Source: Candidatus Competibacter sp.
GTDB taxonomy: Bacteria > Pseudomonadota > Gammaproteobacteria > Competibacterales > Competibacteraceae
Length of the DNA: 64,000 nucleotides
Direction: 5' to 3'
Assembly: GCA_029624815.1 (NCBI GenBank)
Contig: JARSSH010000030.1
Coordinates: 24,677-88,676, forward strand
The notes under the pieces: model-generated
The model's input: the letters and a program-made list of their open reading frames with translations, nothing else
Database searches by the model: none
Told to the model about the DNA's origin: nothing
Position numbers and translations under genes: made by a program
In this document: positions 47,145-56,734 of the stretch, in pieces
How positions within the stretch are numbered: the stretch's first letter is position 1
Layout of the letters: the number at the start of each line of letters is the position of its first letter

Positions 47145-47690
47145 GTGGACAATCTCGATTTGGTCCGATTGCAGGAGGAACTGAGCGCTCAGGGTATTTT
47201 GATGAGCTTCAGTGGACCCTTCTCGCACAGCATCATCGAGGAGCTGGGCGTGGCGGTGAAAAATTATCTGGAAAGCGCCCAGGTTGCCCGCCCGGCGTTG
47301 ATGGACGTATTCGCCGTCTATATCGAACAGGCGCAGAACGTGCGCAACTACATCGACCGCCGGGAGCAGGGCCCCGAACAAGCGCGCCTGAGCCATTCCG
47401 GTATTGTGGTGGTTGCCCGGAAGGACGGGCGGTATGTGGTGAGTTCCGGCAACCTGGTGGACCGTGTCGATGCCCCGTCGCTCGTCGCGCATCTGGAGCG
47501 TCTGCGCGCCTTGGATAAAGCGGGATTAAAGGCCTTGTACAAACAGCGGATGCGTGAGCCGCTGAGTGACCGGAGCGGCGCGGGTCTGGGGTTGATCGAC
47601 ATGGCGCGCAAGGCGGCCGAACCTCTGGATTATGGGCTCAGCGCCGTGGACGAGCAGTACATGTTTTTCAGTTTGCGGGTGATGATCTAG
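47145..47690 (+). CDS. siaB: SiaB-family protein kinase
   Basis: 181 residues, GTG start with AAGGAG upstream. A compact HATPase-like kinase fold: an early helix FSHSIIEELGVAVKNYLESA, the strand GIVVVARKDGRYVVSSGNLV, and a glycine-rich SGAGLGLIDMARKA near the C-terminus. In the Sia pathway this kinase phosphorylates SiaC on Thr and so opposes SiaA. Its place between siaA and siaC is canonical. Confidence 0.9.
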   Translation: MDNLDLVRLQEELSAQGILMSFSGPFSHSIIEELGVAVKNYLESAQVARPALMDVFAVYIEQAQNVRNYIDRREQGPEQARLSHSGIVVVARKDGRYVVSSGNLVDRVDAPSLVAHLERLRALDKAGLKALYKQRMREPLSDRSGAGLGLIDMARKAAEPLDYGLSAVDEQYMFFSLRVMI

Positions 47691-47712
47691 GGGCGGGTTC
47701 GGAGGGATAGCC

Positions 47713-48111
47713 ATGGACAATTTGACAATCGAAGCGACTCGATCCTCGCCGGCCATTCGGTTCGATGCCGAAAACCGCCGCTTGAGCATCCAGGGCGAGT
47801 CGTATCCGGAGAACGCCGCGGCGTTTTATGGGCCGGTGTTCGCCTGGCTGAAAGCATTTCTGGGTGGCCTGGAACCGGCCGCGTCGGTGCGGGTGGATCT
47901 GGAAGTCCTCTATCTAAACAGCAGTAGCACCAAGGTGATGCTGAATTTTCTGGATCTGCTCGATCAGGCGGCCCAGGCGGGAACGCGGATTGTGGTGAAC
48001 TGGTATTACGATCCCGATAACGAAGCAGTACTGGAGTGCGGCCAGGATTTCGGCGAAGAACTCCAGTCCCTGAGCTTCGTCTTGGTGGAAACGCCTCGGG
48101 AGTCGACGTGA
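47713..48111 (+). CDS. siaC: SiaC-family regulatory phosphoprotein (DUF1987)
   Basis: 132 residues. The DUF1987 core reads PAIRFDAENRRLSIQGESYP then LEVLYLNSSSTKVMLNFLDL. The predicted phosphosite is Thr73 in NSSSTK, equivalent by position to Thr68 of Pseudomonas SiaC. Unphosphorylated SiaC binds and activates SiaD; phosphorylation by SiaB blocks this. GGAGGG precedes the start. Its stop overlaps the siaD start. Confidence 0.93.
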   Translation: MDNLTIEATRSSPAIRFDAENRRLSIQGESYPENAAAFYGPVFAWLKAFLGGLEPAASVRVDLEVLYLNSSSTKVMLNFLDLLDQAAQAGTRIVVNWYYDPDNEAVLECGQDFGEELQSLSFVLVETPREST

Positions 48112-49214
48112 GCGCGCCCGAGGTCAGCCTGCTGGACAGCGAGGAGCGGACTTTGGTTACCGCCAAGGCGCTGCTGGATGGCGGTGAATTGGGGTTGGGG
48201 GCCGAGGCTTACGCCGACCTGACCCAGCAATATGCCCGCCTGCTGCGCCATGTCCGCTATCTAATCAAGGTCAGCGACCGGATGCAGGTGGAGCTCAATC
48301 ATTTGAACGACCGGTTGCGCGAGGGCGAGGAAAAATACCGCTCACTGTTCGAGAACGTCAGCGAGGGGATTTTTATCGCCCAACTGGACGGACGATTTCT
48401 CGATGTCAACCCGGCGATGGCGCGGATTCTGGGCCACAAAACCCCGGCCGAATTCCTGCGGGCGCATCAGGAAGGAGAACTGCTGTGGCCGTTTCTGGAT
48501 CGCGACGAGCAGGAACGCTTTCTCGGTACGCTGGCGGCGCACGGCGAGGTTACGAACTTGCAATTGCGAATGATGCGTTGGGATGGGGAGGTGATCTGGG
48601 TGGAAATCAGTGCTCGCGCCGGTATCGACGCCGGGGCGCCGGCCGTGACGGTCGAGGGCGTGCTGTCCGACATCACCGAACGCAAGCGGATGCTGGAAGA
48701 GCTGCGCTATCTGGCTGCCATCGATGGGCTGACCGGCTTGTACAACCGCCGTCATTTTCTCGATCTGTGCGAGCGGGAACTGCTGCGGGCGCGTCGCTAT
48801 CACCTGGACATGGGCTTGCTGATGCTGGATGTCGACCATTTCAAGGACATTAACGATACTTATGGACACGAGGTGGGCGACGAAGTGCTGCGCTTGCTTA
48901 CCCGTCTGTGCCGAACCGCGCTGCGCGAGGCGGACATCGTCGGTCGGCTGGGCGGAGAAGAGTTTGCGGTCTTGTTGCCGCAGACGAGCTTGCCGGCCGC
49001 CCGCGAAGCGGGCGAACGCCTGCGGGAGACGATCGCGCAAACGGCGTTGCCGCTAGGAGACGGGCGGATGCTGCGATTCACGGTCAGTGTCGGAGTGTGC
49101 GCCTTCGCGGCTCGGCAGGTAACGGTGCGGGATTTGCTCAAGGCCGCGGATCAGGCCTTGTATGCGGCCAAGCGCAGCGGTCGCAATCAGGTCGCCAGCT
49201 CGCCGGACGGTTGA
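48108..49214 (+). CDS. siaD: diguanylate cyclase SiaD with PAS domain
   Basis: 368 residues from a GTG that overlaps the siaC stop (GTGA). An N-terminal coiled region is followed by a PAS domain (about 80-200; SLFENVSEGIFIAQLDGRFL) and a GGDEF domain with active site GGEEFAVLLPQ and an inhibitory READ site five residues before. It makes cyclic-di-GMP when bound by SiaC, promoting aggregation and biofilm in Pseudomonas. Many SiaD proteins lack a PAS domain, so this one may take a second signal. Confidence 0.92.
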   Translation: MSAPEVSLLDSEERTLVTAKALLDGGELGLGAEAYADLTQQYARLLRHVRYLIKVSDRMQVELNHLNDRLREGEEKYRSLFENVSEGIFIAQLDGRFLDVNPAMARILGHKTPAEFLRAHQEGELLWPFLDRDEQERFLGTLAAHGEVTNLQLRMMRWDGEVIWVEISARAGIDAGAPAVTVEGVLSDITERKRMLEELRYLAAIDGLTGLYNRRHFLDLCERELLRARRYHLDMGLLMLDVDHFKDINDTYGHEVGDEVLRLLTRLCRTALREADIVGRLGGEEFAVLLPQTSLPAAREAGERLRETIAQTALPLGDGRMLRFTVSVGVCAFAARQVTVRDLLKAADQALYAAKRSGRNQVASSPDG

Positions 49215-49289
49215 ATGTGAGTGGTCAGCCACGCGACGGGCGCCGTGATCATCACGGCGCCCGCCATTCGGTTTACCATCACCCCTTGC

Positions 49290-51329
49290 TTACGCCGCGA
49301 TCCCACTCAGCCGCAGCAGTGGTTCGATGCGCGGTTCCCGGCCGCGAAATTCGACGAAGCTGGCCAGCGCCGGCCGCGAGCCGCCTACCTGTAGAATGCT
49401 TTCCCGGAAACGCGCGCCGGTCGCGGCGTCGAAGATCCCCTGCTCCTCGAAGGCGCTGAAGGCGTCCGCCGACAGCACCTCGGCCCACTTGTAGCTGTAA
49501 TAGCCCGCCGCGTAGCCGCCGGCGAAAATGTGGGTGAAGGCGTTGGCGAAGCGGTTGTAGACCGGCGGCACGATCACCGCCACCTGCTGGCGCACTGCGT
49601 CCAACACCTCCAGCACCCGCCCGCCCCGCGCCGGATCGTAGTCGTGGTGCAGCCGGAAATCGAACAGACCGAATTCCAGTTGTCGCATCATGAGAATCCC
49701 GGTCTGAAAATGCCTGGCCGCCACCATTCGCCGGTGGAGATCCTCCGGCAGCGGTTCGCCGGTCTGGTAGTGCCCGGCCAGCAGATCCAGCGCCTCGCGC
49801 GACCAGCACCAGTTTTCCAGAAACTGGCTCGGCAGTTCCACCGCATCCCATTCCACGCCATGGATGCCGGTCACCGGCAGGTAGTCGATCGTGGTCAGCA
49901 GGTGGTGCAGCCCGTGGCCGAACTCATGGAACAGGGTTTGTACTTCGTTATGGGTCAGTAGCGCGGGCTCGTCGCCCACCGGCGGCGTGAAGTTGCACAC
50001 CAGATAGGCGGCCGGTAGCCGTGCGGCGTCGCCCAGCATCCGTCGCGGCAGGCAGCCGTCCATCCACGCGCCACCGCGTTTGTGCGGACGGGTGTACAGG
50101 TCCAGGTAGAACCGGCCGCGCCGGGCGCCGGCATTATCGACGATTTGGTAGGCGCGAACATCGGGATGCCAGACTTCGACTCCGTCCAGCGGATGGATGG
50201 CGATGCCGAACAGCCGTTCCGCCACCGCGAACAGCCCCGGCAGCACCCGAGTGGTCGGGAAGTAGGGCCGCAACTCCTCTTGGGACAACTGAAAACGGTG
50301 CTGGCGCAGCTTTTCCGAGTAATAGCCGATGTCCCAGGCGTGCAGATCATCCATGCCGAACCGGTCGCGAGCGAACGCCCGCAGCTCATCCAACTCCTGC
50401 CGTGCCTGGGGCCGGGCGCGGCGGGCCAGATCTTCGAGAAAGGCCAGTACCTGGTCCGGCGAATCGGCCATCTTGGTGGCCAGCGAATACTCGCCGTAGT
50501 CGTGAAAACCCAGCAAGCCGGCCATTTCGTGACGCAGCGCCAGGATGCGCTCCATCGCCGCGCCGTTGTCCCATTGGCCGGCGTTCGGTCCCTGGTCGGA
50601 GGCGCGGGTGCAGTAGGCGTCGTACAGCGCCCGCCGCAGCTCCCGGTCGTCGGCGTAATTCAGCACCGGCAGGTAGGACGGCAATTCCAGCGTCAGCAGC
50701 CAGCCGTCGAGACCGCGCTGGCGAGCGGTCTGGCGGGCCAGGGCCTTGGCCGATTCCGGCAGGCCGGCCAGCCGTTCCTCGTTGTCGAGGCGTTGGGTCC
50801 AACCCTGGGTGGCGTCCAGGACGTTTTCCGAAAACTTGGCGCTCAGTTGTGCCAATTCCTGCATGATCGCCTTGTAGCGGGTGCGTTGTTCCGCCGGCAG
50901 GGCGATGCCCGATAGCCGGAAATCGCGCAGGGCGTTGTCGATCGCCTTGCGCTGCGCCGGATCGAGCCGGGTATATTCCGGTCCGTCGGCGATGTGCCGG
51001 TAGGCCCGATACAGTCCTTCGTGCTGGCCCAGTTCGGTGTAGTACGCGCTGAGCTTGGGTAGGCAGACGTTGTAGGCGGCGCGCAAATCCTCGGAATCGC
51101 AAACCGAGTGCAGATGGTTGACCGGCGACCAGGCCTTGTTCAAACGATCCTCCAGCTCTTCCAGCGGCTGGATCAGGTTGTCCCAGGTATGGGCGTCGTG
51201 CGCGGCCAGCAACCGTTCGAGGGCCGCGCGGTTGTCGGCCAGCACCTGATCGATGGCGGGTTCGACATGCTCGGGCCGGATGGCGGCGTAGCAGGGCAGG
51301 TCGGCGCTGCTGAGTAAGGGATTGGTCAT
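49290..51329 (-). CDS. prlC: oligopeptidase A (M3 metallopeptidase)
   Basis: 679 residues, as in E. coli (680). Zinc motif HEFGHGLHHLL with the downstream Glu in GVEWDAVELPSQFLE. It is a cytoplasmic zinc peptidase that degrades short peptides, including cleaved signal peptides. ATG at 51329 begins MTNPLLSSADLP, as in the family. It is convergent with siaD. Confidence 0.96.
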   Translation of the reverse strand: MTNPLLSSADLPCYAAIRPEHVEPAIDQVLADNRAALERLLAAHDAHTWDNLIQPLEELEDRLNKAWSPVNHLHSVCDSEDLRAAYNVCLPKLSAYYTELGQHEGLYRAYRHIADGPEYTRLDPAQRKAIDNALRDFRLSGIALPAEQRTRYKAIMQELAQLSAKFSENVLDATQGWTQRLDNEERLAGLPESAKALARQTARQRGLDGWLLTLELPSYLPVLNYADDRELRRALYDAYCTRASDQGPNAGQWDNGAAMERILALRHEMAGLLGFHDYGEYSLATKMADSPDQVLAFLEDLARRARPQARQELDELRAFARDRFGMDDLHAWDIGYYSEKLRQHRFQLSQEELRPYFPTTRVLPGLFAVAERLFGIAIHPLDGVEVWHPDVRAYQIVDNAGARRGRFYLDLYTRPHKRGGAWMDGCLPRRMLGDAARLPAAYLVCNFTPPVGDEPALLTHNEVQTLFHEFGHGLHHLLTTIDYLPVTGIHGVEWDAVELPSQFLENWCWSREALDLLAGHYQTGEPLPEDLHRRMVAARHFQTGILMMRQLEFGLFDFRLHHDYDPARGGRVLEVLDAVRQQVAVIVPPVYNRFANAFTHIFAGGYAAGYYSYKWAEVLSADAFSAFEEQGIFDAATGARFRESILQVGGSRPALASFVEFRGREPRIEPLLRLSGIAA

Positions 51330-51413
51330 CGCGGGTTAATCCTTCGGTAACGGAAGGAATGCTACTGTGGGAAGATGGGAGGAAATGTCAAGTTTGGCGG
51401 CTTGGGTTGGCGT

Positions 51414-52370
51414 TCAGGGCCACAGCCGCAGCGCGGCGCCTCCAGCCAGCAGCGCGGCCAGCAGGCATCCCGTGGCCCATAGACGGAAGTAATTGATCAG
51501 CCGTCCTTCCTCGCGGAAGGCGGCGATGATGAAGGGACGGGCGGAATCTCCGGTATCGGCCAGCAGATGGGTTTCGGGTTCGACCGCTCGCTGTAATTGC
51601 TCCCGTTCGATTTGCCGCCGGGCCGCGCGCCGGGCCGCTTCCCATTCGTCGGGGTCGACTCGGCCGTTGCGGCGGCGGTCGAACAACGTCATGCGTTGCG
51701 GGTCGCGCTTCCAGCGTTCCAGCAGCGCCGCCACTTCGCCTTGCGTGTCGGGAACCTCGCGCAGGCCCCCGACGGTGCGGAACAGGCCGATGGCGTGCAA
51801 TTCCTCCCCAGGCAGGATGCGCTGCTCGGTATAGCGGTAGGTGGCCCCGATGCCCCAGAGGGCATGGGTGCGCGCCCCGCTGACATTGCCGTACCAGACG
51901 TCGCGCCGGGTCTTGATGCACTCGGCGCCTTCGGGGTCGATGACGCATTGGGCGGTGCCGTCGTCGATCAGGAACAGGCCGTCGCTCTCGCCGGAATCCA
52001 CCGGCCACCAGCGGTTGCCCGAAGTGCGCTCCTCTACCCGATAACGATACCAGGCGCAGGGTAGATAGCTGAGTGGAGCCAGGATCGGCGGCCCCGGCAA
52101 CAGCCGGGCGCGGCCATATAATTCCACGTAGCCCTGCGGCGCCGAACGAATGCGGGCAATGGGCGTGTCCGCCAGCCGCCAGGCCCGCCGGCCGAAATGC
52201 AGCGCGCCGTACAGACCGGCAACCGCGGCGGCCAGCAGCAGCGCCAGCAGCGGAACCGGCGGTGGCTGCCCGCCCAGATTGGTCGTCGGCGCCAGTTGTC
52301 GCAGCAGCAGAAAGAAACCAAGCCAGAGGGCGGCGAACAGCAGCGTCGCTTTCAGGCTGGGTCGGTACAC
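51414..52370 (-). CDS. GIDE-domain membrane protein
   Basis: 318 residues. Two N-terminal helices (LLFAALWLGFFLLLRQL, LLALLLAAAVAGLYGAL) and one at the C-terminus (LWATGCLLAALLAGGAAL) flank a soluble domain with SAPQGYVELYGRARLLPG, SYLPCAWYRYRVEERT and DVWYGNVSGARTHALWGIG. This is the GIDE domain, also found in mitochondrial E3 ligases of the MUL1 type but without a RING here. Bacterial GIDE proteins are commonly encoded next to LemA, and here they are 18 bases apart in an operon. Function is unknown. Confidence 0.8.
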   Translation of the reverse strand: MYRPSLKATLLFAALWLGFFLLLRQLAPTTNLGGQPPPVPLLALLLAAAVAGLYGALHFGRRAWRLADTPIARIRSAPQGYVELYGRARLLPGPPILAPLSYLPCAWYRYRVEERTSGNRWWPVDSGESDGLFLIDDGTAQCVIDPEGAECIKTRRDVWYGNVSGARTHALWGIGATYRYTEQRILPGEELHAIGLFRTVGGLREVPDTQGEVAALLERWKRDPQRMTLFDRRRNGRVDPDEWEAARRAARRQIEREQLQRAVEPETHLLADTGDSARPFIIAAFREEGRLINYFRLWATGCLLAALLAGGAALRLWP

Positions 52371-52388
52371 CGGGCTTTCCCGCCGCGC

Positions 52389-52961
52389 TCAGCGAAACAG
52401 GCCGGCGAGATCGACATCCTGTTTTTCCGGCTCGGAGAATTCCAGCAGCCGGAACGGCCCAAAATTGAAGAAGCGGGCGATCAGCACATCCGGGAACTGT
52501 TCGATGCGGACGTTGTTCAGGTTGACGCTGTCGTTGTAGAACTCCCGGCGGTCGGCGATGGCGTTTTCCAGACCGGTAACGCGGCTTGCCAGATGGCGGA
52601 AATTGTCGTTGGCGCGCAGTTCGGGATAGGCTTCGGCCACCGCGAACAACTGACCGAGGCCAATTCGCAACTGGCTTTCTGCCGCGCCCAGCGCCGGCAC
52701 GTCGCCGCGCTGCCGGGCGTCGGCCACCCCTTGGCGGGCGCGCATCACCGCTTCCAGGGTGTCCTGCTCGTAGCGCATGTACTGCTTGCAGGTTTCGACC
52801 AGCTTGGGCAGTTCGTCGTGACGCTGTTTGAGCAGCACGTCGATATTGGACCAAGACATGCCGGCGTTGTGTTTGAGGTTGACCAAACGGTTGTAGATGA
52901 CGATGCCGTACAGGATTAGCAGCGCCAAGGCGACAATGAGGACAATACTGAACAAGTTCAT
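52389..52961 (-). CDS. LemA-family protein
   Basis: 190 residues. One N-terminal membrane helix (FSIVLIVALALLILYGIVIY) then the characteristic helical coat domain: YNRLVNLKHNAGMSWSNIDV and LKQRHDELPKLVETCKQYM. LemA proteins are anchored outside the membrane with unknown function. It is upstream of, and cotranscribed with, the GIDE gene. Confidence 0.93.
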   Translation of the reverse strand: MNLFSIVLIVALALLILYGIVIYNRLVNLKHNAGMSWSNIDVLLKQRHDELPKLVETCKQYMRYEQDTLEAVMRARQGVADARQRGDVPALGAAESQLRIGLGQLFAVAEAYPELRANDNFRHLASRVTGLENAIADRREFYNDSVNLNNVRIEQFPDVLIARFFNFGPFRLLEFSEPEKQDVDLAGLFR

Positions 52962-53078
52962 GATGGCGGTATCGTGCGGATAGTGGAGAGCGATTCAGGT
53001 AAATAGTCACTGGAATTATATGCCAGTCTGGCTGGCGATGCGGAAAGAAAGGCGCGCTAGCGCCGTGGAGAGATCACC

Positions 53079-53699
53079 ATGCTGTTCTGGTTCAAGGGGA
53101 TGCTGATTGGATTCGCCATCGCCGCGCCGGTGGGGCCGATCGGGTTGTTGTGTGTGCAACGCACGCTGACGCGCGGCCGTTGGGCAGGGTTGCTGTCCGG
53201 TGTCGGGGCGGCCAGCGCCGATGCGGTTTACGGCTGTATCGCCGGCTTCGGACTGGCTTCGCTGGCGCATCGGCTGTTGGCCTGGCAAATGGAGTTGCAA
53301 GTCGGCGGCGGCCTGTTTCTGCTGTACCTGGGCTGGCGGATCTGGCGGACTCCGCCGGCTGGCGAGCAGGCGCGCGTTCGCCCCAACCGCATCGGGCTGT
53401 TGGGCGATTATCTGTCCACCTTGGCGTTGACGCTGGCCAATCCGGTCACCGTGCTGGCGTTTCTGGCCATTTTCGCCGGGCTGGGTCTGGCCGCCGAGGG
53501 ACGGGACTTCGCGGCGGCCGGGGGGCTGGTGCTGGGGGTGTTCGCCGGCTCGCTGCTGTGGTGGCTGTTGTTGGTCGGGGGCGTCGGGTTGCTGCGCGGG
53601 CGACTGACCCCGGCGGCGCTGGGTGGCATCAACCGCGTTTCGGGGATGCTGGTCGCCGGCTTCGGGCTTTGGGCGCTGGCTTCGGCGGTTCGGGGCTAG
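53079..53699 (+). CDS. LysE/RhtB-family exporter
   Basis: 206 residues with about six membrane helices. It opens FKGMLIGFAIAAPVGPIGLL, the LysE signature, followed by CVQRTLTRGRWAGLLSGVGA. Probably exports amino acids through the inner membrane. GGAGAG lies before ATG 53079. Its last 71 bases overlap the 3' end of the convergent carbonic anhydrase gene. Confidence 0.9.
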   Translation: MLFWFKGMLIGFAIAAPVGPIGLLCVQRTLTRGRWAGLLSGVGAASADAVYGCIAGFGLASLAHRLLAWQMELQVGGGLFLLYLGWRIWRTPPAGEQARVRPNRIGLLGDYLSTLALTLANPVTVLAFLAIFAGLGLAAEGRDFAAAGGLVLGVFAGSLLWWLLLVGGVGLLRGRLTPAALGGINRVSGMLVAGFGLWALASAVRG

Positions 53700-54258
53700 G
53701 AGCGCTGGCGGTGGCGTTGTCCGCGCCGGTCATCCGCAGGTGCCGCTCCCGCAAGCGCCGGTAGTTCTGGGCCGAGTATTCGAGAAACTCCATCTCGCGC
53801 TCGTTCAGCGGTCGGATCTGCTTGACCGGACTGCCGACATAGAGAAAACCGCTTTCCAACACCTTGCCTGGAGGCACCACGCTGCCGGCGCCGATGGTCA
53901 CCCGCGCTCGCACCACCGCCCTGTCCATGATGATCGAACCCATGCCGATCAGGCAGTAATCCTCGACGGTGCAGGCGTGCAGGATGACCTTGTGGCCGAC
54001 CGTGACATCGTTGCCGATGAGGGTCGCTTGACCGCCCGGACAAAAGCGGCTGTCGTGGGTGACGTGGATCACGCTGCCGTCTTGAATGCTGGTGCGCGCG
54101 CCGATACGGATGCGCTGGATGTCGCCGCGGATCACGCTCATCGGCCAGACCGAGCTGTCTTCTCCGATTTCGACATCGCCGATGACCAGGGCGGTGTCGT
54201 CAACGTAGACGGTGGCATGGATTCGCGGGGTGTGTTGTTCGAAAGGACGGATTGCCAT
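53629..54258 (-). CDS. gamma-carbonic anhydrase-family protein (left-handed beta-helix)
   Basis: 209 residues. Hexapeptide repeats form the beta-helix; zinc-ligand histidines occur in VIHVTHDSRF and VGHKVILHACTVEDYCLIGM. It may hydrate CO2 or act as an acyltransferase-like metal protein (YrdA/PaaY type); activity is unproven in many members. The ~35-residue Pro/Ala/Arg tail (ASAPSPEPPKPAPKARSRRP) is extra and is encoded antisense to the end of the LysE gene. ATG at 54258 is chosen; a Met five codons earlier is possible. Confidence 0.88.
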   Translation of the reverse strand: MAIRPFEQHTPRIHATVYVDDTALVIGDVEIGEDSSVWPMSVIRGDIQRIRIGARTSIQDGSVIHVTHDSRFCPGGQATLIGNDVTVGHKVILHACTVEDYCLIGMGSIIMDRAVVRARVTIGAGSVVPPGKVLESGFLYVGSPVKQIRPLNEREMEFLEYSAQNYRRLRERHLRMTGADNATASAPSPEPPKPAPKARSRRPASPKRG

Positions 54259-54314
54259 GGGATCGGTTCTCATGCAAGGGGCGAATTTTTGGATTGTTTG
54301 TGGCCCTTCGACCT

Positions 54315-55664
54315 TCAGCGCATCGTGACCAGCTCTTCGGCGCTGGTTGGATGGATGGCGACGGTGTCGTCGAAATCGCGCTTGGTCGCACCCATGCGGA
54401 TGGCGACCGCAAAGCCTTGTAGCATCTCGTCGGCGTTCTCGCCGATCAGGTGGCACCCCACGATCTTTTCCTCCGGGCCGACGCACACCAGTTTCATCGC
54501 GGTCGGCGGCTTGCGTTGGGTAAAGGCGTGGTACATCGGCCGGAAGCGGGTCTGGTAGACCCGCACCGCCGCGCCGTGTCGTTGCCGGGCCTCCTCTTCG
54601 GTCAGCCCGACCGTGGCGATGGGCGGATGGCTGAACACCACGCTGGGAATGTTTTCGTAAGGCAGGCGCCGCTCCGGTTGCTGGCCGAACAATCGGTCGG
54701 CCAGCCGGCGGCCGGCGGCGATCGCCACCGGGGTGAGGTGAAAGTGCTCGGTCACGTCGCCGATGGCGTAAATGCCGGCGACGTTGGTGTTCTGGTAGGG
54801 ATCGGTCGGGATAGTACCGTTCGGATTCGCCGTCACTCCCGCCGCCGCCAGATCGAGCATGTCGGTATTGGGATCGCGGCCGACGGCCCACAACAGCGCA
54901 TCTACTTCCAGGGTATTGCTCCGCCCGTCGCAATGCAGGCTGAGCACGCCCTTGGCCAGTCGCGCCACCGCATTGATCTGGGTGCGCGTCAGCACGTTGA
55001 TGCCGTCCTCGCGCAGTCGCTCCATCAGTTGCTCGCGCAGCATGGCGTCGAACGGCCGCAGTACCTGGTCCTTGCGCAGCAGCAGCGTCACCTCGGCGCC
55101 CAGCGCGTGCAGCATCCCGGCCAGCTCCACCGCGATGTAACCGCTGCCGGCGATGGCGATCCGTCGCGGACAGGCGTTCAGTTCGAAAAAGCCGTCGGAG
55201 GCGATGCCGAACTGCGCGCCGGGCACTTGGGGAACCCGCGGTCGGCCGCCGGTGGCGATGACCAGATGGTCGGCGCTATAACGCCGGTTGCCCACCGTCA
55301 GGGTGCGGGCGTCGGCGAAACGGCCAAACCCACGAATCAATTCGACCCCCGCCTCGGCCAGATAGCCCAGGTACCATTCGTTGAGTTTGCATACGAACGC
55401 ATCGCGGGCGGTTTTGAGCGCCTGCCAGTCGAAGCCGAAATAATCCAGCCGGAAGCCGTAGCCGGGCGCGTCGTCGAGCGCATGGGCCAGATGAGCGGCG
55501 TACCACATGATTTTCTTGGGCACGCAGCCGACGTTGACACAGGTGCCGCCGAGCCGGCCGGTTTCGATCAGGGCGCAGCGAGCGCCGTGGCGGGCCGCCC
55601 GTTCCGCCACCGACAGGCCGCCGCTGCCGCCGCCGATGACGATCAGGTCGTAATGCTGGGTCAT
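54315..55664 (-). CDS. gor: glutathione-disulfide reductase
   Basis: 449 residues (E. coli 450). FAD motif [18 protein letters not shown], redox pair [18 protein letters not shown] fold [20 protein letters not shown] and catalytic His in [14 protein letters not shown]. It keeps glutathione reduced using NADPH. GGAGG precedes ATG 55664. The carbonic anhydrase gene follows on the same strand 56 bases later. Confidence 0.95.
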   Translation of the reverse strand: MTQHYDLIVIGGGSGGLSVAERAARHGARCALIETGRLGGTCVNVGCVPKKIMWYAAHLAHALDDAPGYGFRLDYFGFDWQALKTARDAFVCKLNEWYLGYLAEAGVELIRGFGRFADARTLTVGNRRYSADHLVIATGGRPRVPQVPGAQFGIASDGFFELNACPRRIAIAGSGYIAVELAGMLHALGAEVTLLLRKDQVLRPFDAMLREQLMERLREDGINVLTRTQINAVARLAKGVLSLHCDGRSNTLEVDALLWAVGRDPNTDMLDLAAAGVTANPNGTIPTDPYQNTNVAGIYAIGDVTEHFHLTPVAIAAGRRLADRLFGQQPERRLPYENIPSVVFSHPPIATVGLTEEEARQRHGAAVRVYQTRFRPMYHAFTQRKPPTAMKLVCVGPEEKIVGCHLIGENADEMLQGFAVAIRMGATKRDFDDTVAIHPTSAEELVTMR

Positions 55665-55820
55665 GCATCCTCCAAATGATGAACGTAATGATCGTGCGGG
55701 CGAAAATCCGGGCGCTGGGAGAGACGGCCAACGGCGGCGGCATCCCACGCGCGATAGCAGTTACTATAGCGCGTGCCCGGCGGATCTGCCGGGTGGGAAG
55801 AACAGGACCGGAGGCGATCG

Positions 55821-56633
55821 ATGCATGGGTTCGGATGGAGTCTCATTTTACTACTGTGGCCATTGTGGGTCGGTGCGGGCGAGCTGCATTGGCGAGGGCA
55901 ACTGACTCAGGGTGGTTTGATCGTCGGTCAGGCTCCGCCGGGCACCCGGTTGGAACTGGACGGACAGGAGGTGCCGGTGAGCCCGGAAGGGGTGTTTGTG
56001 TTCGGGTTTCATCGCGATGCGCCGCCGGTGGCGCGCTTGCGCGCCGTGTTCCCGGATGGGAGTCGGGACGAGCGACAATTAGCAATTGCGTCGCGCCAGT
56101 ACGATATCCAGCGGCTCGACGGTTTGCCGCCGGGCAAGGTAACCCCGCCGCCCGCCGTGCTGGAGCGCATTCGCCGGGAAAATGCCCAGGTGGCCGCGGC
56201 CCGCCAGGAGGAGATTCCCCAGACGTATTTCCTGAGCGGCTTTATCTGGCCGGTCACCGGCCGCATCAGCGGGGTGTACGGCAGCCAGCGCATTCTGAAC
56301 GGTGAGCCCCGTCAGCCGCATTACGGCGTCGATGTGGCCAGGCCGGTCGGCACGCCGGTGCATGCCCCGGCCGACGGGATCGTCACGCTGGCCGAACCGG
56401 ATTTGTACTACAGCGGGGCCACCCTGATCGTCGATCACGGTTACCGGTTGAGTTCCACGTTGATGCATCTGGACCGGATCGATGTCCGGGTCGGACAAGC
56501 GGTGCGCAAGGGCGATGTGGTCGCCACCGTGGGCAAGAGCGGGCGAGTGACCGGCCCGCATCTGGACTGGCGGATGAACTGGCGCGAGGCGCGAATCGAT
56601 CCGGCGCTGGTGGCGCCGCCGATGCCGCGATAG
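55821..56633 (+). CDS. M23-family peptidoglycan peptidase
   Basis: 271 residues. An N-terminal signal peptide (WSLILLLWPLWVGAGEL) sends it to the periplasm. The LytM/M23 domain covers about residues 150-265 with zinc ligands in HYGVDVARP and in GPHLDWRMNW. The N-terminal part is a beta-rich domain (PPGTRLELDGQEVPVSPEGV). It cuts peptide bridges in peptidoglycan. ATG at 55821 puts the signal peptide at the N-terminus, so the longer start at 55773 is rejected. Confidence 0.88.
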   Translation: MHGFGWSLILLLWPLWVGAGELHWRGQLTQGGLIVGQAPPGTRLELDGQEVPVSPEGVFVFGFHRDAPPVARLRAVFPDGSRDERQLAIASRQYDIQRLDGLPPGKVTPPPAVLERIRRENAQVAAARQEEIPQTYFLSGFIWPVTGRISGVYGSQRILNGEPRQPHYGVDVARPVGTPVHAPADGIVTLAEPDLYYSGATLIVDHGYRLSSTLMHLDRIDVRVGQAVRKGDVVATVGKSGRVTGPHLDWRMNWREARIDPALVAPPMPR

Positions 56634-56686
56634 GGGACGAGGAGTGGGGGACAACCCGCCTTTGGAGTCCGTCCGAAGCAAAATTT

Positions 56687-56719
56687 ACCCCTCTCTTGAT
56701 GAAGAGAGGGGTATGGGTG
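56687..56719 (-). terminator. hairpin between the M23 peptidase and glgP
   Basis: ACCCCTCTCTT / AAGAGAGGGGT is a perfect 11-bp stem with a four-base loop. Read from glgP, AAATTTT follows it, so it probably ends glgP transcription. Confidence 0.6.
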
Positions 56720-56734
56720 AGACGACCGGTGGCT

